DNA of 64,000 bases from JAZKID01 sp965247525 (GCA_965247525.1 OZ252015.1:1488001-1552000); one strand, 5' to 3'; shown: positions 32,821-41,750, numbered from the stretch's first letter. The notes: a model not told the origin generated them from the sequence alone. Made by a program: numbers and translations.

Positions 32821-35800
32821 ATGACACAATTTCCCCAACATACACGACCACCGTCCAATACGTTTAACGGCGCAAACGTCACCGCGCTTCTTGGGCCGAC
32901 AAATACCGGCAAAACCCATTACGCCATCGAGCGGATGCTGACGCATGGCTCGGGCATGATCGGTCTGCCTTTGCGGCTTCTGGCGCGCGAGGTCTATGGC
33001 CGCGTTGTTGAAAAAGTCGGCGCGGCCAAAGTCGCGCTGCTGACGGGCGAGGAAAAAATCATTCCGCCAGGCGCGCGCTATTGGGTGTGCACGGTTGAAG
33101 CCATGCCTTCCTCGACACATTCGCCAGAGCTGCGCTCGAGCGTTTACGCGAACAGCGCCGATCAAAAACTTGATTTTATCGCCATCGATGAAGTGCAGCT
33201 GTGCGGTGATCTGGAGCGCGGCCATGTCTTTACCGACCGCGTGCTCAACCGGCGCGGCCTGCATGAAACCCTGCTGCTTGGCGCCGATACGATCCGGCCT
33301 TTGCTGACACGGCTTTTGCCCGGCCTCACCACCACGGCGCGCGCGCGCCTGTCGAAGCTCAGCTATACCGGCTCGAAAAAAATATCGCGCCTGCCACCGC
33401 GCTCGGCTGTCGTCGCGTTTTCGGCGGCCGAAGTGTATGCGATCGCCGAACTGCTGCGCCGGCAGAAGGGCGGTGCGGCGGTGGTGATGGGCGCGCTCTC
33501 CCCGCGCACGCGCAATGCGCAGGTCGCGCTTTATCAGGCGGGCGATGTTGAACATCTTGTCGCGACCGATGCGATCGGCATGGGGCTCAATCTGGACGTG
33601 GAGCACATCGCTTTCGCGGCATCGCGCAAATTTGACGGCTTTCACTATCGCGCGCTGAACCCAGCTGAACTGGCGCAGATTGCCGGACGCGCGGGGCGCT
33701 ATCTCAATGACGGCACATTCGGGGTGACCGGCCAGCAGGACGAGTTCGATATCGACCTTGTGCAGCAGATCGAGGCGCATGATTTTGAACCGCTGACGCA
33801 ATTGCAATGGCGCAGCAGCCGCCTCGATTATGCGTCGATCAAAGCATTGCAGCATTCATTGGAGCAAAGCCCGCCGCTGTCCGGTCTCACCCGCAGCCCG
33901 CTTGGCGAAGACCAGGCCGTGCTGGACATGGCCGCGCGCGACCCGCGCTTTTCCGATCTGCGCGGGGCGGATGACGTCGCTCTGCTGTGGGAGGTCTGTC
34001 AGATACCGGACTATCGCAAGCTGTCGATGACGGCCCATGCCGAGCTGTGCCTTGATATCGGCGGTTTCCTGCTCAAAGTCGCGCGCATCCCCCATGACTG
34101 GATGAACCAGCAGCTGGAGCCGCTCAAACGGCTGGATGGCGACATCGACACCCTGCAGGCGCGGCTCTCGTCTATTCGTATCTGGACATTTGTGGCAAAC
34201 CGGTCTGACTGGGTTTTTGATCCTGCCCATTGGCGGGAGCGCACGCGTGCGCTAGAGGATCAGCTATCGGACGCGCTGCACGAGAAATTGACGCAGCGTT
34301 TTATAGACCGCCGGACCAGCATGCTGGCGCGGCGCTTACGGGATCGGGACATGTTAGAGACACAGATCAGCGCAGACGGCGACGTGATTGTTGAAGGCGA
34401 AAAAATCGGAACGCTGAATGGCTTTCGTTTTACGCCGGACGCGGCCAGCGAAGGCAGCGCCAGCAAAACCCTGCGCGCGGCCGCAGCGCAGGTTGTCGGC
34501 GGCGCGATTACCGCGCGTGCGCAGCTTCTGGCCGAGGCGCCGAACGACCAGCTGATTTTATCGTCCGACAATCACATCCGCTGGAAAGGGCAGGACGTTG
34601 CCCGCCTTGTGCCCGGCACATCTGAAATTGAACCGGATTTGCGCCTGTCGGCGGACGAGCATCTCACCGGCACGCATCGCGACTGGGTGGAGGCACGCCT
34701 CAAAGCCTTTGTGCGCCATGCTGTCTCAACGCAATTGAAACCGCTGGTCGATCTGAAAGCGGCGGAACATTTGACAGGTCTGGCGCGCGGTATCGCGTTT
34801 CAGCTTGTCGAAAACCTCGGCATTCTTGACCGCGCAAAAGTCGCCGATGATGTGAAGGCGCTAGACCAGAGCTTGCGCGGTGATTTGCGAAAACTTGGCC
34901 TTCGGTTCGGCGCGCAGCATTTGTATCTGCCGCTGACTTTGAAACCAAAGCCGCGCGCGCTTGCTGCCCAGTTGTGGCTGCTGAAGCACGGCAAGGAGAC
35001 AAGCGAAGCGATTGATAAAGTGCTGCAGCTGGCGCTGTCCGGCCGCACGACATGGATTGCCGACACGGATATAGAGCCTGATTTATATCGCGTGCTGGGG
35101 TATAAAATTCTTGGCACGCGCGCGGTGCGCGTCGACATTTTAGAGCGCCTCTCCGATCTGATACGCCCGCTCACCTCTTACAATGACCAGGCCGCGACAT
35201 CGCCGCCGCCTGAAGGCCGCGTTGGCCGCAAGGGGTTTTTGCTCACCCCTGCGATGACGTCCCTGCTGGGGTCCTCATCGGACGACATGGGGCAGGTGCT
35301 GCGCGCGCTGGGCTATGTCAGCGATGTGAAGCCCAAAGACGAGGCGGACATGATTGTCCGCAAAACCCATGAGGACTATGCGGGCCGTATGGCAAAGCTC
35401 GATGCGGCGAAAGCCGCAGCGGCCGCGGTGGAACCGGTTGCTGCGAGCGCAACGGTTGCAAATGACACATCATCGGCCGTCGTGGAAACGGCCGCCGTGG
35501 AAACGCCCGCGGTGGATACAGACGAAACCGTGTCAAAAAGCGATGAAAACAGCGATTTAAGCGTCGAAAACGCATCGGTGGAATCTGAAAAACCCAATGA
35601 AATCAATGAGGGTGAAAATTCACTTTCGCAAGATGACGCTCCAGAAGCGCTGCAGGACAGCGACACACACCAAACTTCTGCACCTGAAACGCCTGTAAAC
35701 ACTGAAAATACAGATATTTCACGTGAAACAATCTCTCCCCCTGATACAAACTCGGCGTCGCTGGAAATGCCGGTTGCCGGCGAAACGGATGTGAAAGCGC

Positions 35801-36207
35801 AAGCGCTGGCCACGGTCGAGATCTGGCATTTTCCGCGCCGCACCTTTGACAAACGCCCCGCGCGCCGCCCGCATCATAAAGCGGCCAATGGCGAGGCCGT
35901 GCCCGAGCGGCTCAATCAGAACAGCGAGCGCCCCGCGCGCCCGCATTTCAAAAAAGACTTCAAGGGCGAAGACGGCAAGCCGCAATTTACCCGCGACAAG
36001 CCGAAAGACGGCGCGCGCGAACGGCGCGACGAGAGTTCAAAGCGCAAACCTTTCAACAAGGACCGCAACGACAAGCCGCGTGACAACAGCAAGGCCGCGC
36101 ATCGCATGGTGTTTTCAACCGAAGACAAATCGGCAAAAACACTTGATGCCAACAATCCGTTTGCCGCGCTTGCCGCGCTGAAAAACCAGATGGGCTCAAA
36201 ATCATGA
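32821..36207 (+). CDS. SUV3-like RNA helicase
   Basis: A 1128-residue superfamily 2 helicase related to the mitochondrial SUV3 degradosome helicase, usual in Alphaproteobacteria. Walker A is LGPTNTGKTHYAIE (about 24-37). AIDEVQLCGDLERGHVFTDR is the DExx box region (about 121). VATDAIGMGLNLDVEH and QIAGRAGRY belong to domain 2. The C-terminal third (about 855-1040) is acidic and low complexity, then a basic RNA-binding-like tail rich in K, R and D follows, with ATVEIWHFPR and NPFAALAALK conserved at the end. Between CTVEAMP and DFIAIDE it has about 20 extra residues partly encoded by a repeat (see 33122). The stop overlaps fdxA as ATGA. Confidence 0.93.
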   Translation: MTQFPQHTRPPSNTFNGANVTALLGPTNTGKTHYAIERMLTHGSGMIGLPLRLLAREVYGRVVEKVGAAKVALLTGEEKIIPPGARYWVCTVEAMPSSTHSPELRSSVYANSADQKLDFIAIDEVQLCGDLERGHVFTDRVLNRRGLHETLLLGADTIRPLLTRLLPGLTTTARARLSKLSYTGSKKISRLPPRSAVVAFSAAEVYAIAELLRRQKGGAAVVMGALSPRTRNAQVALYQAGDVEHLVATDAIGMGLNLDVEHIAFAASRKFDGFHYRALNPAELAQIAGRAGRYLNDGTFGVTGQQDEFDIDLVQQIEAHDFEPLTQLQWRSSRLDYASIKALQHSLEQSPPLSGLTRSPLGEDQAVLDMAARDPRFSDLRGADDVALLWEVCQIPDYRKLSMTAHAELCLDIGGFLLKVARIPHDWMNQQLEPLKRLDGDIDTLQARLSSIRIWTFVANRSDWVFDPAHWRERTRALEDQLSDALHEKLTQRFIDRRTSMLARRLRDRDMLETQISADGDVIVEGEKIGTLNGFRFTPDAASEGSASKTLRAAAAQVVGGAITARAQLLAEAPNDQLILSSDNHIRWKGQDVARLVPGTSEIEPDLRLSADEHLTGTHRDWVEARLKAFVRHAVSTQLKPLVDLKAAEHLTGLARGIAFQLVENLGILDRAKVADDVKALDQSLRGDLRKLGLRFGAQHLYLPLTLKPKPRALAAQLWLLKHGKETSEAIDKVLQLALSGRTTWIADTDIEPDLYRVLGYKILGTRAVRVDILERLSDLIRPLTSYNDQAATSPPPEGRVGRKGFLLTPAMTSLLGSSSDDMGQVLRALGYVSDVKPKDEADMIVRKTHEDYAGRMAKLDAAKAAAAAVEPVAASATVANDTSSAVVETAAVETPAVDTDETVSKSDENSDLSVENASVESEKPNEINEGENSLSQDDAPEALQDSDTHQTSAPETPVNTENTDISRETISPPDTNSASLEMPVAGETDVKAQALATVEIWHFPRRTFDKRPARRPHHKAANGEAVPERLNQNSERPARPHFKKDFKGEDGKPQFTRDKPKDGARERRDESSKRKPFNKDRNDKPRDNSKAAHRMVFSTEDKSAKTLDANNPFAALAALKNQMGSKS
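33122..33157. repeat. GCTCGAGCG repeat inserted in frame in the helicase gene
   Basis: GCTCGAGCGTTTACGCGAAC followed by AGC matches the intergenic 37-bp repeat at 15974-16010 with two mismatches over 23 bases. The upstream GCCAGAGCT corresponds to GCCCGAGCT before that repeat. It encodes residues about 101-113 (SPELRSSVYANSA). Confidence 0.8.
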
Positions 36208-36539
36208 CCTATGTGGTTTTGGAAAACTGCATCAAGTGTAAATATATGGACTGCGTCGAAGTCTGCCCCGTCGATTGTTTTTATGAGGGCGAAAACATGC
36301 TGGTCATCCACCCCGATGAGTGCATTGACTGCGGCGTCTGCGAGCCGGAATGCCCCGCCGAGGCCATCAAGCCGGACACTGTCAGCGGTGTCGACACCTG
36401 GCTGAAACTCAATGCCGATTACGCCAAGACATGGCCCAACATCACCACCAAAAAAGACCAGCCTGCGGATGCCAAAGACTGGGACGGCAAACCCGACAAG
36501 CTGGCGCTGTTCTCGGCCAATCCCGGCGAAGGAGATTGA
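36204..36539 (+). CDS. fdxA: Seven-iron ferredoxin FdxA
   Basis: A 111-residue ferredoxin with the FdxA pattern: NCIKCKYMDCVEVCPVDCFY for the 3Fe-4S side and DECIDCGVCEPECPAEAI for the 4Fe-4S cluster, then a long C-terminal extension with TWLKLNADYAKTWPNIT. It carries electrons between redox enzymes in the cytoplasm. It starts inside the helicase stop (ATGA), so the two are cotranscribed. In many Alphaproteobacteria an S4-domain gene lies between helicase and fdxA, and carD follows; neither is here. Confidence 0.95.
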   Translation: MTYVVLENCIKCKYMDCVEVCPVDCFYEGENMLVIHPDECIDCGVCEPECPAEAIKPDTVSGVDTWLKLNADYAKTWPNITTKKDQPADAKDWDGKPDKLALFSANPGEGD

Positions 36540-36600
36540 GGTGAATCGCGCCTTGCAAACCTCAACCGTTGACCACCCTTAATTATCGACCACCCTCAAC

Positions 36601-36700
36601 CGTCATTGCGAGGAAGGGTTTACCCCTGACGACGCAATCCAGCTTCACAATTTCGAACAAAAGCAAAAAGATGGATTGCTTCGCTCCGCTCGCAATGACA
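36601..36700. repeat. CGTCATTGCGAG-family palindromic element, copy 6
   Basis: Ends CGTCATTGCGAGG and CTCGCAATGACA. Inner stem GCAATCCAGCTT against AAGATGGATTGC. It ends only 10 bases before the argJ start, so the argJ leader is made of the element. Confidence 0.85.
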
Positions 36701-36710
36701 GTAAAGCAAA

Positions 36711-37922
36711 ATGGCATACACCAAAGTCTCTCCGCTCGCACCACAGGACATCGTCGACGCGCCTTTGATCAAAGGCGTGCGGTTTGCCACCGCCGCCGCC
36801 GGCATCAAATACAAAGACCGGCAGGACGTGCTGCTGGTGGTGCTGGACAAAGACACCTCTGTCGCCGGCGTGTTCACAACATCGAAATGCCCGTCTGCCG
36901 CCGTTGACTGGTGCAGGTCGGCTTTGCCGTCCGGCACGGCGCGGGCGCTTCTGGTCAATTCGGGCAATGCCAATGCGTTCACCGGCGCGCGCGGGCTGGA
37001 GACGACGCAGCGCAGCGCCGCCGCAGCGGCATCAGCACTTCAGTGCAAGCCTGCAGAGGTGATGCTGTGCTCCACCGGAGTCATCGGCGAACCGCTGGAC
37101 GCAGCAAAAATCGAAAACGTCATGTCCGCTCTTGCGCAAGATGCGAAAAGCGGCGACTGGGCGCAGGCCGCGCGCGCGATCATGACAACCGACACCTTCC
37201 CCAAAGTGGCCACGGCGAAAAGCGGCGCGTTCAACATTGTCGGCATTGCCAAAGGCGCCGGCATGATTGCACCCGACATGGCGACAATGCTCGCCTTTGT
37301 TTTTACCGATGCGAACATCAGCGCCGCTGACTTGCAAGCCATGCTGTCACGCAGCGTGACCACGACACTGAACTGCGTCACGGTTGACAGCGACACCTCA
37401 ACCTCCGACACGCTGCTCGCCTTTGCCACCGGCACGGCTGGCGCGCTTATTGGGGGCGAGGCCGCATGCCAGTTTGAAGGCGCGCTGACGGATGTGCTGC
37501 GCGATCTTGCAATCCTGATTGCCAAAGACGGCGAAGGCGCGCGCAAATTTATCACCGTCGATGTTGTCGGCGCAAGCGATGAGACAAGCGCAAAAACAAT
37601 CGCGTCCTCGATTGCAAATTCACCGCTTGTCAAAACGGCTGTGGCCGGTGAAGACGCCAATTGGGGGCGGGTGGTGATGGCGATCGGCAAAGCGGGCGAA
37701 CCTGCCAATCGCGACACGCTGACCATTTGCTTTGGCAAATATGTGGTCGCGGCCAACGGCATGCGCGCGGCAGACTATGACGAGGCCGTCGTTTCGGACT
37801 ATATGCGCGGCAGCGACATAACCATTAGTGTCGATCTGCAAATGGGGATTGGCAAAGCCAGGGTCTGGACCTGCGACCTCACCAAGGACTACGTCGCGAT
37901 CAACGGCGATTACCGTTCATGA
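36711..37922 (+). CDS. argJ: Bifunctional glutamate N-acetyltransferase/amino-acid acetyltransferase
   Basis: A 403-residue ArgJ, which moves acetyl from N-acetylornithine to glutamate and can also use acetyl-CoA, in the cyclic arginine pathway. The precursor is self-cleaved before the catalytic Thr (near residue 192) in KGAGMIAPDMATMLAFVFTD. Other signatures: VNSGNANAFTG, CSTGVIGEPL, TVDSDTSTSDT and GEDANWGRVVMAIGKAG. The ATG lies 10 bases past a palindromic repeat. It overlaps mutT by 4 bases, an alphaproteobacterial pairing. Confidence 0.95.
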   Translation: MAYTKVSPLAPQDIVDAPLIKGVRFATAAAGIKYKDRQDVLLVVLDKDTSVAGVFTTSKCPSAAVDWCRSALPSGTARALLVNSGNANAFTGARGLETTQRSAAAAASALQCKPAEVMLCSTGVIGEPLDAAKIENVMSALAQDAKSGDWAQAARAIMTTDTFPKVATAKSGAFNIVGIAKGAGMIAPDMATMLAFVFTDANISAADLQAMLSRSVTTTLNCVTVDSDTSTSDTLLAFATGTAGALIGGEAACQFEGALTDVLRDLAILIAKDGEGARKFITVDVVGASDETSAKTIASSIANSPLVKTAVAGEDANWGRVVMAIGKAGEPANRDTLTICFGKYVVAANGMRAADYDEAVVSDYMRGSDITISVDLQMGIGKARVWTCDLTKDYVAINGDYRS

Positions 37923-38320
37923 AAATCGTTTTCGTCGTCGCCTGCGCATTGCTGGATGCGGACCATCGCATTTTGCTGGCGCAGCGACCGGAAGGAAAAT
38001 CTCTTGCCGGTCTTTGGGAATTTCCGGGCGGCAAGATGGAAGAAGGTGAGCGTCCTGAAGAGGCGCTGATCCGCGAGCTGAAAGAAGAGATCAACGTCAC
38101 GGTGAAGGAAGACTGTCTTGCGCCCTTGTCATTTGCCAGCCACGCCTATGACGGATTTCATCTGTTCATGCCTCTCTGGATCTGCCGCCGCTGGCAAGGA
38201 CCAGAGCAGGCGATGGAAGGCCAGAAACTGGCTTGGGTCAAAGTCCAGAACCTGCGCGATTACGCTATGCCGCCAGCGGATCTGCCGCTCATTCCGGTTC
38301 TGCAAGATCTGCTTCGTTGA
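37919..38320 (+). CDS. mutT: Nudix (deoxy)nucleoside triphosphate pyrophosphohydrolase, MutT-like
   Basis: A 133-residue Nudix hydrolase. The Nudix box reads GGKMEEGERPEEALIRELKE followed by EINV, matching G-x5-E-x7-REUxEExGU except that the last Gly is Asn. The core has LAQRPEGKSLAGLWEFPGG, the hallmark of MutT enzymes that clean 8-oxo-dGTP from the nucleotide pool. It overlaps argJ by 4 bases (ATGA), so it is made from the same transcript. Confidence 0.92.
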   Translation: MKIVFVVACALLDADHRILLAQRPEGKSLAGLWEFPGGKMEEGERPEEALIRELKEEINVTVKEDCLAPLSFASHAYDGFHLFMPLWICRRWQGPEQAMEGQKLAWVKVQNLRDYAMPPADLPLIPVLQDLLR

Positions 38321-38407
38321 ACGAAAATCGATAAAATTTTAGATAAATTGTGAGTTTACAGTGCGCAAAAGAAATGCAAAGACGGGTTAAATTTAACGGA
38401 GATATTT

Positions 38408-38995
38408 ATGAAAACCAATTTTACGCCAGCTCTAAAACTTGCGTCTTTTTCAGCACCAGCGAAACAATTGTTTCAGACAAAAATGGCGCATGCTCCAGCT
38501 TTGGCTTTGCTTCAAAGCGATGCAACTTACGAAGCAGGCAAAGCATTAAAAGGCTTTTTTCAGGCACCTGCAAAAAAAACCACAGACAAAAGCGATTATG
38601 GGAATACAATAATTGCAGGAATGAACATCGGTAACGCAATATCCGCGATAAGATGCCTAAAAGATGGAATGTATACGACTAGAGGTTCAAAAATTTCGGC
38701 TCCATTGATTGCAGCCGGTACGCTCGCCTTTGTGGGATACCACCTTTATAATTCCTCGCGCGCAGATGCTGAAAACAAAGATGGGTTTCGTCTCTCCGAC
38801 AATTATTATGTTGGCCGTAATACGATGATTTCCGGCGGTGCTTTTTTGGCATCCGCTGCGGCCTCGGCATTTGCACTAAGTTTCAAGCCAAAAACAATAC
38901 CGATGAGTGCATCAATTGGCGCATTGAGCGGATTAATAGCTGCGGGTATTGGCGCCTTTGCTAGCGAGTCGACCTACCGAGCGATATTTAATTAA
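38408..38995 (+). CDS. Hypothetical membrane protein, 195 aa
   Basis: Not recognised. The N-terminal 40 residues are basic and A/S/P-rich with no acidic residue (includes KLASFSAPAKQLFQTK). Three hydrophobic stretches follow: ISAPLIAAGTLAFVGYHLY (about 98-116), TMISGGAFLASAAASAFAL (about 137-156) and SIGALSGLIAAGIGAFAS (about 168-186). ACGGAGATATTT before the ATG is a clear ribosome site. It is AT-rich relative to mutT and ends 7 bases before a terminator-like hairpin. Probably an acquired gene. Confidence 0.7.
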   Translation: MKTNFTPALKLASFSAPAKQLFQTKMAHAPALALLQSDATYEAGKALKGFFQAPAKKTTDKSDYGNTIIAGMNIGNAISAIRCLKDGMYTTRGSKISAPLIAAGTLAFVGYHLYNSSRADAENKDGFRLSDNYYVGRNTMISGGAFLASAAASAFALSFKPKTIPMSASIGALSGLIAAGIGAFASESTYRAIFN

Positions 38996-39001
38996 TTAAA
39001 A

Positions 39002-39031
39002 AGCCTGATACTTTTTGTAAAGTTTCAGGCT
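39002..39031 (-). terminator. Rho-independent terminator, minus strand
   Basis: AGCCTGA-T-ACTTT-TTGT-AAAGT-T-TCAGGCT forms a 12-bp interrupted stem. On the minus strand it is followed by TTTTTAATTAATT, so it should end the transcript of the methyltransferase gene. It may also act weakly for the plus-strand gene that stops 6 bases before it. Confidence 0.65.
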
Positions 39032-39085
39032 CATATCAACACTCTTTTTAGCCACCGCTTCGCATTTCTCATCGCGCTCGACACT

Positions 39086-39110
39086 CAGATAGCTCCAGTG
39101 GAGCTATCTG
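39086..39110. repeat. CCAGTGG hairpin
   Basis: Perfect palindrome CAGATAGCTCC-AGT-GGAGCTATCTG, 18 bases past the methyltransferase stop. Confidence 0.8.
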
Positions 39111-39128
39111 TCGGCTACGCCGTACGCA

Positions 39129-39908
39129 TCACACCCAGGCCGAAAACCAGATCAGCTCAACCTGCGCGGCGATTTTGTCGCCGTCTGTCGCCAGTGTTTC
39201 ATAATGCTGCGCCACCTTGTGCATCAGCGCGCGCGGGGCAAAGCGTTTGGCGCGTGCCGCCATCAGATTGCCGCCCCAGCGGCGCAGGTCGTAGAAAAGG
39301 TCGAAAACCGTTGGGTAAAGAAGGGTGTATTTTTCGGTATCGATGATCGGGTCTGCAAAAGTCGCACGCTGCAGCAGCGCGCCCATCTGCTTGATGTCGA
39401 TAGACGGGTGAATATGCGGCGAAATCCCGCCTGTCATGCTGCTTTCGGTTTCGGCAAATGCGGTGCGCAACGTGGCCAGTGTGTCGCCGCCCGCCAGACA
39501 GCCAAGCAAAAGACCGCCGGGTTTCAAAGCGCGGCGCAACTGGATCAAGGCGCCCGGCAGGTCGTTGGCATATTGCAGGCCAAGGCAGCTCACGATCAGA
39601 TCATAGCGCGCTTCGCCAAGCGCCAATGTGTCGGGTGTCTCTATCAACGCATCTAAATCGCGTGTCTCAATTGCATCCACTTTGCCCGTGTCCCGCAACG
39701 CGCTTTCCAGCGGGCAGGGCGGATACAAAAGCAAAGCCGTTTCAAAGCGGCGGTTGACCGGATGCAGGCGCAGCGTGATCTCGTCGCGCAGGTCTTTTGC
39801 AAAAGGCAGGTTCGCCAGTTTTTGCGCAGACAGCCGCTGCTTTAAAAGCGACTGGTCATAAAGCAAAGGCGGCGCATCCGGCTTGCGCTGTGGCTGATTC
39901 GAACTCAT
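39129..39908 (-). CDS. SAM-dependent methyltransferase-fold protein, NDUFAF5-like
   Basis: A 259-residue methyltransferase-fold protein with YDLIVSCLGLQYANDLPGAL, split as YDLIVSCLGL and QYANDLPGAL, then LKPGGLLLGCLAGGDTLATL and YPTVFDLFYDLRRWGG-like sequence. This matches the alphaproteobacterial homologues of mitochondrial NDUFAF5, an assembly factor that hydroxylates an arginine of complex I. The motif I glycine-rich loop is not obvious, as is usual in this group. It is divergent from comF with 14 bases between the starts. Confidence 0.8.
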   Translation of the reverse strand: MSSNQPQRKPDAPPLLYDQSLLKQRLSAQKLANLPFAKDLRDEITLRLHPVNRRFETALLLYPPCPLESALRDTGKVDAIETRDLDALIETPDTLALGEARYDLIVSCLGLQYANDLPGALIQLRRALKPGGLLLGCLAGGDTLATLRTAFAETESSMTGGISPHIHPSIDIKQMGALLQRATFADPIIDTEKYTLLYPTVFDLFYDLRRWGGNLMAARAKRFAPRALMHKVAQHYETLATDGDKIAAQVELIWFSAWV

Positions 39909-39922
39909 GCTCCTGTGGTATC

Positions 39923-40657
39923 ATGCGCCGCCTGTTTCACAACCCTGCAATCGCATCGCTGCTGCGTCTGGCCGTGCCACCGACCTGTGCGGGCTGCGGC
40001 GTGATCGTTCAGACAAACGCATTATGCGCAGCGTGCTGGCCGCAGCTGCATCTGATCTCAAAACCGTTTTGCGAAAAATATGCCGTGCCGTTTTCACACG
40101 GAGTTGAGGGACAGGTCTCGCCCGAAGCGCTGGCGCATCCGCCGCCATGGTGCCGTGCGCGCGCCGCTGTTCTTTACGGCGACCTTGCGGCAAAGCTTGT
40201 GCAGGGCCTGAAATATTCCGACCGGCAGGATTTTGCACCCTTGATGGCGCAGATGATGGCGCAGGCCGGACGCGATATTATTGAGCACGCCGATATGATC
40301 GTGCCTGTGCCGCTGCATTGGAAGCGGCATCTGAAACGCCGTTACAACCAGTCCGCGCTTCTGGCGCGGCTCATTGCCCGCAGCACCCGCCTGCCGTTTG
40401 CGCCGCGGGCCTTGCAGCGCGCGCGCGCGACGCCGACGCAGGTCGGGCAATCGCGACGCGCACGCCTGCGCAATGTGCAGGGCGCATTTGCCGTGCAAGG
40501 CAAAAACGGGGTCGCAGGTAAAAACATCGTGCTGGTCGATGATGTGATGACCTCCGGCAGCACCCTGTTTGCGGCGACACAGGCGCTGCAAAAAGCCGGG
40601 GCGGCGCAAGTGAACGTGCTTGTATTTGCCCGCGTCAGCACTATTATTGAGGTATGA
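39923..40657 (+). CDS. ComF family protein
   Basis: A 244-residue phosphoribosyltransferase-like ComF protein. The N-terminus has the zinc-binding pattern PPTCAGCGVIV...LCAACW. The C-terminus has VPVPLHWKRHLKRRYNQS and the PRPP loop NIVLVDDVMTSGSTL. ComF homologues help DNA uptake in transformable bacteria, but in Alphaproteobacteria the role is unclear. I use the ATG at 39923, since the longer open frame upstream is antisense to the methyltransferase gene. It overlaps grxC by 4 bases. Confidence 0.9.
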   Translation: MRRLFHNPAIASLLRLAVPPTCAGCGVIVQTNALCAACWPQLHLISKPFCEKYAVPFSHGVEGQVSPEALAHPPPWCRARAAVLYGDLAAKLVQGLKYSDRQDFAPLMAQMMAQAGRDIIEHADMIVPVPLHWKRHLKRRYNQSALLARLIARSTRLPFAPRALQRARATPTQVGQSRRARLRNVQGAFAVQGKNGVAGKNIVLVDDVMTSGSTLFAATQALQKAGAAQVNVLVFARVSTIIEV

Positions 40658-40911
40658 GCGATATTCTGATTTACACCAAGACCGGCTGCCCGTATTGCGC
40701 GAGCGCCAAACAGCTGCTTGAGGCCAAAGGCCAGAGCTACAAAGAAGTCGACATTGTCCATCATCCAGACAAGCGCAGCGAAATGGTTGAAAAGGCTGGT
40801 GGCCGCACCACGGTTCCGCAAATTTTCATTGGCAGCAAACATGTCGGCGGCTGCGACGACCTGCACGCGCTGGACCGCGACGGAAAACTCGACGGGCTGT
40901 TAGCGGCTTAA
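40654..40911 (+). CDS. grxC: Glutaredoxin 3
   Basis: An 85-residue dithiol glutaredoxin with the active site TGCPYCASAK (Cys12 and Cys15), TTVPQIFIG (cis-Pro) and GGCDDLHALD for glutathione binding. It reduces disulfides in the cytoplasm. It overlaps the comF stop (ATGA) and converges on ubiG with a 2-base gap. The comF-grxC pair is conserved in Alphaproteobacteria. Confidence 0.95.
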   Translation: MSDILIYTKTGCPYCASAKQLLEAKGQSYKEVDIVHHPDKRSEMVEKAGGRTTVPQIFIGSKHVGGCDDLHALDRDGKLDGLLAA

Positions 40912-40913
40912 AC

Positions 40914-41750
40914 TTAGCTGGCGCGTTTCGACAGCGCCATGTAGTTGATGTCGAGATTTTTGCTCAAATCCCATTTCATGAACAGGGGATTGTAGGTGAC
41001 GCCCTGCAGTTCCAGAATACGAAACCCGCTGGATTCAAGCGGGCGCAAAATTTCTTCAGGCGTCACAAGCTTGTCGTAATGATGCGTGCCGCGCGGCAAC
41101 CAGCGTAAAATATATTCAGCGCCGATGATCGCGAAAGTCAGCGCCTTGAATGTGCGGTTGATGGTCGAGATAAGGAGCAGGCCTTCGGGGCGCACAAGCT
41201 TCGTGCAGGTTTTGACGAAGGCCTCGGCGTCGGGCACATGTTCGATCACTTCCATGGCCAGCACCATGTCAAACTGCTCGGCCTTTTTGGAAAGCCCTTC
41301 GGCGGTCGCGGCGCGGTAGACAATTTCAAGGCCCGACTGCGCCGCATGTTTTTGCGCGGCTTCGATATTGGCGCGGGACGGGTCAAGGCCCGTGACCCTT
41401 GCACCAAGGCGCGCCAGCGGTTCGCACAACAGCCCGCCGCCGCAGCCGATATCAAGAATGCTGAGGCCCTCGAGCGGTTTGTCGCTGTGAATATCGCGCT
41501 TGAAATGTTTGAGAAGGCAGTCGCGGATATATTCCACACGCACCGGATTGAATTTGTGCAAGGGCTTGAATTTTCCGTTGGGGTTCCACCATTCACCGGC
41601 AAGGTCGGAAAAACGTTTCACCTCGTCCTTGTCGACATTGGGTGCAAGGGGCGTGTCCATTTCATCAACGTTCGGAATGTTTGCATGATCCGCGTCGATA
41701 TCACCTGCCGTTAAGGCGTCCGTTTTACTGTCATTGCTCATTTGCGTCAT
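40914..41750 (-). CDS. ubiG: Ubiquinone biosynthesis O-methyltransferase UbiG
   Basis: A 278-residue methyltransferase that does both O-methylations of ubiquinone biosynthesis. It shows ILDIGCGGGLLCEPLARLGA (motif I, at about residue 90), the VTGLDPS motif II, MEVIEHVPDAEAF, and INRTFKALTFAIIGAEYILRWL, split here as INRTFKALTFAI and IGAEYILRWL. The start is the ATG at 41750 or the ATG at 41741; AGG lies 6 bases before the first. The longer open frame reaches back into lysC antisense. It is divergent from lysC, a common order in the class. Confidence 0.93.
   Translation of the reverse strand: MTQMSNDSKTDALTAGDIDADHANIPNVDEMDTPLAPNVDKDEVKRFSDLAGEWWNPNGKFKPLHKFNPVRVEYIRDCLLKHFKRDIHSDKPLEGLSILDIGCGGGLLCEPLARLGARVTGLDPSRANIEAAQKHAAQSGLEIVYRAATAEGLSKKAEQFDMVLAMEVIEHVPDAEAFVKTCTKLVRPEGLLLISTINRTFKALTFAIIGAEYILRWLPRGTHHYDKLVTPEEILRPLESSGFRILELQGVTYNPLFMKWDLSKNLDINYMALSKRAS

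Noticed and set aside
32239..33855. 538-codon open frame on the minus strand
   Set aside because: It is antisense to the SUV3-like helicase and then runs through the tandem and palindromic repeats; the product has no recognisable domain, while the plus strand codes a clear helicase.
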